This document shows, in pieces, positions 4,766 through 7,927 of a DNA stretch of 7,927 bases. The translations under genes and the position numbers were made by a program. The DNA is taken from the NCBI GenBank assembly GCA_041687095.1, contig JAWLCQ010000203.1, positions 1 to 7,927 on the forward strand. Direction: 5' to 3'. Source of the DNA: JAWLCQ01 sp041687095 (GTDB lineage: Bacteria; Planctomycetota; Phycisphaerae; SM23-33). A model generated the notes under the pieces. That model was not told the origin of the DNA. It worked only from the letters and a program-made list of their open reading frames with translations, and searched no databases. Every line of letters starts with the position of its first letter. Within the stretch, counting starts at the first letter, position 1.

Positions 4766-7095
4766 GGCTTGTTCACGGTGAGGGCGTCCACGCTGGGTTC
4801 GCGGGACAGGTCGGTCTGGATCTTCACGAGCCGGTAGTACAGCCCCTGCTGGTCGAGCAGTTCCTGGTGGGAGCCCTGCTCCACGAGGTGCCCCCCGTCG
4901 ATCACCAGGATGCGGTCGCAGTGGCGGAGCGTGCTGAGGCGGTGGGCGATGGCGAGGGTGGTCCGCCCCTCCGTCACCCGCTGCAGGGCCGCCTGGATGA
5001 GCTGCTCGCTCTCGGTGTCGACGTTGCTGGTGGCCTCGTCGAGGATGAGGATGGGCGGGTCGTAGAGCAGGGCGCGGGCGATGGAGACGCGCTGGCGCTC
5101 GCCCCCGCTGAGCCCCGCCCCGCGCTCCCCGATGTAGGTGTCATACCCCAGGGGGTGGCGCATGATGAAGTCGTGGGCGTTGGCGGATTTGGCGGCGGCG
5201 ATGATCTGTTCGAGCGTCGCGTCCGTCCGCCCGTAGGCGATGTTGGCGCGGATGGTCCCGCGGAAGAGGAACGGCTCCTGCAGGACGATGCCCACGGCCC
5301 GGCGGATGTCGTCCTCCGACAGGTCCCGCACGTCGATCCCGTCGATCCGCACGCACCCGTCGTCGACGTCGTAGAAGCGGGCGAGGAGGTTGATGAGCGT
5401 CGTCTTGCCCGACCCGCTCTTGCCCACCACCCCCACGTGCTCGCCCGCCTCCACCGCGAACGAGATGCCCTTGAGGATCGGCTCGCGGCGGTTATAGCCG
5501 AACGTCACGTTCTCGAAGCGGACCGCCCCGGGCTTGGCCGGCAGGGCCTGGGGGGCTTGGGTCTGGAGGATCTGCGGGGAGGTGTCGAGGATCTCGAACG
5601 TCCGCTGCGTCGCCGTCAGGAACTGCGTGAGCCACGTCGTGAGCTGCGTCAGGTGCCCCAGGGGCTGGTAGAACATGCCCAGCAGGCCCAGGAAGGCGAT
5701 GAGGTCGCCCAGGGGCATGCCCTCGTACAGCACCTGCCGCCCCCCCACGAACCACACGATCAGCCCGCCCATCTGGAACAGCAGCCCCATGGCCGGGTTG
5801 AACATCGCCACCGTGTACTCGACGTTGCGGTAGCTGTCGCGGACGTACCCGCTGGACTGGCCGAAGCGCGTCTGCTCCCGCTGCTCCTGCCCGAAGGCCT
5901 TGACCACGCGGACGCCCGAGAGGACCGTGTTCAGCCGCGACTGCAGCTTGCTCACCGCGTCGCTCACGCGGTAGTAGCGGGGGTAGACCCGCTTCCAGAA
6001 GAACACCGCCGACAGCATCACCAGCGGGGCGGGCAGCAGGGTGAAGAAGGCGAGCTTCCAGCTCAGCGCGAAGAGCACCGCCCCGACGGCCGCGACGGTG
6101 ATGAGCTGCGCCAGAAACCCGCTCGTGAGCTGCTGGACGAAGGCCTTCATGTGCTCGGTGTCGCTCGACACGCGGGCCATGAGCTGGCCGACGCTGTAGC
6201 GGTCGTAGAAGGCCACGCCCAGGCGGGTGAGGTGGTGGAAGACGCGGGAGCGCATGTCGAAGGTGATCTGCGTGCCCACGAAGCTCGCCAGGCGCGCGGT
6301 GGTCCCGTTGATGAGCGCCCCGATGAGGTAGGTCCCGAACAGGGACCCGACGAGGCCCAGCAGCCAGTAGACCGCGACGGTCTCGTCGAGCGGCGGGTTG
6401 CCCGCCTGCTCCGGGGCGAGGACCTTGTTGATCAGCAGGCGGACGAGCTGCTGGGGCACCAGCGCCACGCCAATGCCGACGAGCACGAGGCTCATCATGA
6501 TGGCCGCCCGCTTGCGGTAGGGGCGCATCATGTGGAAGACGCGGACGAGGACGGCCCCGCGGTTGACGCAGCGGCGGCAGGTGTCGCCCTTGAAGTCCAG
6601 GGGCATCCCGCACTGCGCGCACCGCCGCGGGTCCTCGTCGTCCTCGGGCCCGATCTCGACGGGCGCCGCCGCGAGCCACGCCTTGAGCTTCTGCTCGACC
6701 TTATGGAAGGTCTCGGAGCGGGTGTTGGAGTAGGCGAGGATCTCGACGTACACGCCCTCGACGAGCGCTTCGAGGAACCCCCCGCCCACGCCCTGGCGGG
6801 TGCGGACCTCGCGGACGTCCGCGCGCTGCAGGACCATCCTCGCCGCCGACTTCCACCGCTCGTTGGGCGCGGCGGCGACGTAGAGGCGGTCGGGCTCGAC
6901 GAGGAGGTAGACCGGCTCGTACCCGCCTTCGAGGTTCAGGTCGGTGTGCGTGCGGAGAAAGGCACGGGGGGGGTCAAATCCCTCACGGTGCAGGAGCGGC
7001 CCGAGCCCGGGGGGCAGGTCGGCCTGCAGCAGTTGGGAACGTGCTTCCGCGGAGCCCGCGGCAGGCGGGCGCCCATCGTCGTCAGACGGATGCAC
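4762..7095 (-). CDS. ABC exporter half-transporter with N-terminal extension and zinc ribbon (DUF1854-associated type)
   Basis: A 777-residue fused permease-ATPase. Residues 1 to ~145 form a soluble region with a strand-rich stretch (EPVYLLVEPDRLYVAAAP, then VREVRTRQ and VYVEILAYS) that could be PH-like; that fold is a guess. A zinc ribbon follows with C159, C162, C173 and C176. Six membrane segments lie near 198-216, 242-264, 328-346, 347-367, 434-456 and 463-485, as in type I exporters. The ATPase has A-loop Y534, Walker A GKSGSGKTT (558-566), Q-loop Q606, signature LSGGE (662-666), Walker B ILILDE (682-687, catalytic E687) and H-loop H718, all intact. Such half-transporters work as dimers in the inner membrane; the substrate is unknown. 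The GTG start at 7095 is chosen for its ribosome site. The frame stays open to 7383, but that extension reads as low-complexity Arg/Pro/Gln sequence and overlaps the divergent gene. It is coupled to the DUF1854 gene. Confidence 0.92.
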   Translation of the reverse strand: MHPSDDDGRPPAAGSAEARSQLLQADLPPGLGPLLHREGFDPPRAFLRTHTDLNLEGGYEPVYLLVEPDRLYVAAAPNERWKSAARMVLQRADVREVRTRQGVGGGFLEALVEGVYVEILAYSNTRSETFHKVEQKLKAWLAAAPVEIGPEDDEDPRRCAQCGMPLDFKGDTCRRCVNRGAVLVRVFHMMRPYRKRAAIMMSLVLVGIGVALVPQQLVRLLINKVLAPEQAGNPPLDETVAVYWLLGLVGSLFGTYLIGALINGTTARLASFVGTQITFDMRSRVFHHLTRLGVAFYDRYSVGQLMARVSSDTEHMKAFVQQLTSGFLAQLITVAAVGAVLFALSWKLAFFTLLPAPLVMLSAVFFWKRVYPRYYRVSDAVSKLQSRLNTVLSGVRVVKAFGQEQREQTRFGQSSGYVRDSYRNVEYTVAMFNPAMGLLFQMGGLIVWFVGGRQVLYEGMPLGDLIAFLGLLGMFYQPLGHLTQLTTWLTQFLTATQRTFEILDTSPQILQTQAPQALPAKPGAVRFENVTFGYNRREPILKGISFAVEAGEHVGVVGKSGSGKTTLINLLARFYDVDDGCVRIDGIDVRDLSEDDIRRAVGIVLQEPFLFRGTIRANIAYGRTDATLEQIIAAAKSANAHDFIMRHPLGYDTYIGERGAGLSGGERQRVSIARALLYDPPILILDEATSNVDTESEQLIQAALQRVTEGRTTLAIAHRLSTLRHCDRILVIDGGHLVEQGSHQELLDQQGLYYRLVKIQTDLSREPSVDALTVNKP

Positions 7096-7102
7096 GACGC
7101 TT

Positions 7103-7107
7103 CCTTT
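7103..7107 (-). promoter_or_regulatory. ribosome binding site fixing the ABC gene start
   Basis: On the complement, aaaaaggaa lies upstream of the GTG at 7095, with aagga at 7103-7107 and 7-nt spacing. No ATG with a comparable site lies further upstream in the open frame, so this decides the start and removes 96 spurious residues. Confidence 0.65.
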
Positions 7108-7266
7108 TTGCGCCCGCCGCTCCGCCTGGGTCCCCGCGCGGGGTGCAATCCCAGCGGCCTCGATCGGGCACAGCGCGTCATATTGCGATTCTTGGGGGCG
7201 GCGATGCAAGAGTTTCGTGCGGTTTTTTCCGAGGATTCCCTCGGCCGGGCCCTCGGGGCGGGTTTG

Positions 7267-7275
7267 TGCTATGCT
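7267..7275 (+). promoter_or_regulatory. putative extended -10 element for the divergent hydrolase gene
   Basis: tgctatgct contains TATGCT (7270-7275) with the TGn extension, 29 bp before the hydrolase ATG. No good -35 hexamer is seen 17 bp upstream, as expected for extended -10 promoters. The rest of the 7096-7304 gap must hold the - strand ABC promoter. The only candidate I see there (TTGCAT with an 18-bp spacer to CAATAT on the complement, about 7185-7215) is weak. Confidence 0.4.
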
Positions 7276-7304
7276 TACGCAGGCCTCTTGCGAAGGAGCG
7301 ACGG

Positions 7305-7927
7305 ATGCAGATCGGGTTTGGCAAATGGATCGTCGGGGTGTGGTTTGCACCGCTTCTGGGCTGCAGCGCCGACTTCTGGGCACACCGGCTCGTCGAACGC
7401 CCGGGGCGTCCCCCCTGCTCGGCCGCGGCGGCCGAGGCGGCGGCGGCCGAGCGGATCGCCCGCGGCGAGATCGACTCGCACCACCGCGTGGAGGCGGAGG
7501 ACGGGGTGGCGCTGGACGTCTACGTCCTCAACGCCCGCCCCGAACCCGCACGCCCCGACCCGCCCCCCAAGGGCACGGTCCTGGTGCTGCACGGGATCCT
7601 GGACTCCAAGTGCCGCCGCATGGGGCTCTCCCAACGCCTGCGGGCGGCGGGGTACGACGTGGTGCTGTTCGACCATCGCGGGCACGGGCGAAGCGAGGGG
7701 CGGTACGTCACCTTCGGGGCTCGCGAGAAACGCGACGCGCGGGCGGTGGTGGACGCCCTGCTCGCCGAGGGGCGCGTGCGGGAACCGATCTACGCGTTCG
7801 GGTACTCGATGGGAGCGGCGACGGCGGTGCTGTACGCGGCCCTCGATCCGCGCTGCCGCGGCGTGCTGGCCGTGGCGCCCTACGCGGACGTGGAATCGAT
7901 CGCGCGGCACCACGGGCGGTGCATGGC
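7305..7927 (+). CDS. alpha/beta hydrolase, probable lipoprotein, 3' end outside the window
   Basis: The first 207 residues of a serine hydrolase of the alpha/beta fold; the gene continues past the window end. The oxyanion region is LVLHGILDSK with H96. The segment VVLFDHRGHGRSEG follows, as in monoacylglycerol-lipase-like and YqiK/BAAT-like hydrolases. The nucleophile elbow is GYSMG with S168, and VLAVAPYAD comes after it. The catalytic Asp and His must lie beyond the window. The N-terminus MQIGFGKWIVGVWFAPLLGC has a lysine, a hydrophobic core and an LLGC lipobox, so lipidation at C20 is likely and the enzyme would be membrane anchored. An Ala/Glu-rich linker (about residues 39-50) follows. 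aaggag (7293-7298) lies 6 nt before the ATG and supports the start. The gene is divergent from the ABC gene and the substrate is unknown. Confidence 0.85.
   Translation, partial: MQIGFGKWIVGVWFAPLLGCSADFWAHRLVERPGRPPCSAAAAEAAAAERIARGEIDSHHRVEAEDGVALDVYVLNARPEPARPDPPPKGTVLVLHGILDSKCRRMGLSQRLRAAGYDVVLFDHRGHGRSEGRYVTFGAREKRDARAVVDALLAEGRVREPIYAFGYSMGAATAVLYAALDPRCRGVLAVAPYADVESIARHHGRCM

Noticed and set aside
7096..7383. N-terminal 96-residue extension of the ABC protein
   Set aside because: Arg/Pro/Gln-rich with no family resemblance, overlaps the divergent hydrolase start, and the GTG at 7095 has a good ribosome site.
7275..7913. - strand frame over the hydrolase
   Set aside because: Antisense to a gene with a clear GYSMG nucleophile motif and ribosome site.

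Overview
This GC-rich window looks like a chromosomal segment from a planctomycete-like bacterium, possibly of the Phycisphaerae. That placement is an inference from three things: the style of the Y1 transposase and its flanking repeats, the heptanucleotide intergenic repeats, and the gene types. No marker gene fixes it.

Layout. From 82 to about 1080 there is an accessory patch. An IS200/IS605-like Y1 (HUH) transposase gene (321-773, + strand) sits between two ~97-bp inverted repeats (144-240 and 798-895). The pair is bracketed by an imperfect 42-bp direct repeat (82-123 and 944-985). Next come a perfect 14-bp GC stem (960-997) and a four-copy 16-bp tandem repeat (1018-1079) just past the end of dapA.

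From 1082 to 7095 there are five genes, all on the - strand. In transcription order they are an ABC exporter half-transporter with an unusual N-terminal extension (4762-7095), a DUF1854 protein overlapping it by 4 bp (4211-4765), araD (3174-3866), pdxJ (2175-2927) and dapA (1082-1993). The first two are almost certainly translationally coupled. The other three are metabolic enzymes: a pentose-phosphate epimerase, the vitamin B6 ring-forming enzyme and the first committed enzyme of lysine/diaminopimelate synthesis. They share no pathway and have intergenic gaps of 181 to 344 bp. A divergent gene at 7305, running off the window, encodes an alpha/beta hydrolase with a probable lipoprotein signal. 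It shares a ~210-bp promoter region with the ABC gene.

The most interesting part is intergenic. Each of the three gaps between araD, pdxJ, dapA and the DUF1854 gene holds period-7 tandem repeats. They are arranged as facing arms that could fold into long hairpins, and each gap uses a different heptamer family. One pair of arms (3002-3033 and 3139-3170) is exactly complementary over 32 bases, including an off-consensus unit in matching register. One gap carries two nested pairs. In two gaps the repeat arm starts within about 3 nt of the upstream gene's stop codon. These repeats also explain several spurious long reading frames. They resemble heptameric short tandemly repeated sequences known from cyanobacteria, but the paired-arm arrangement abutting stop codons deserves a genome-wide survey.
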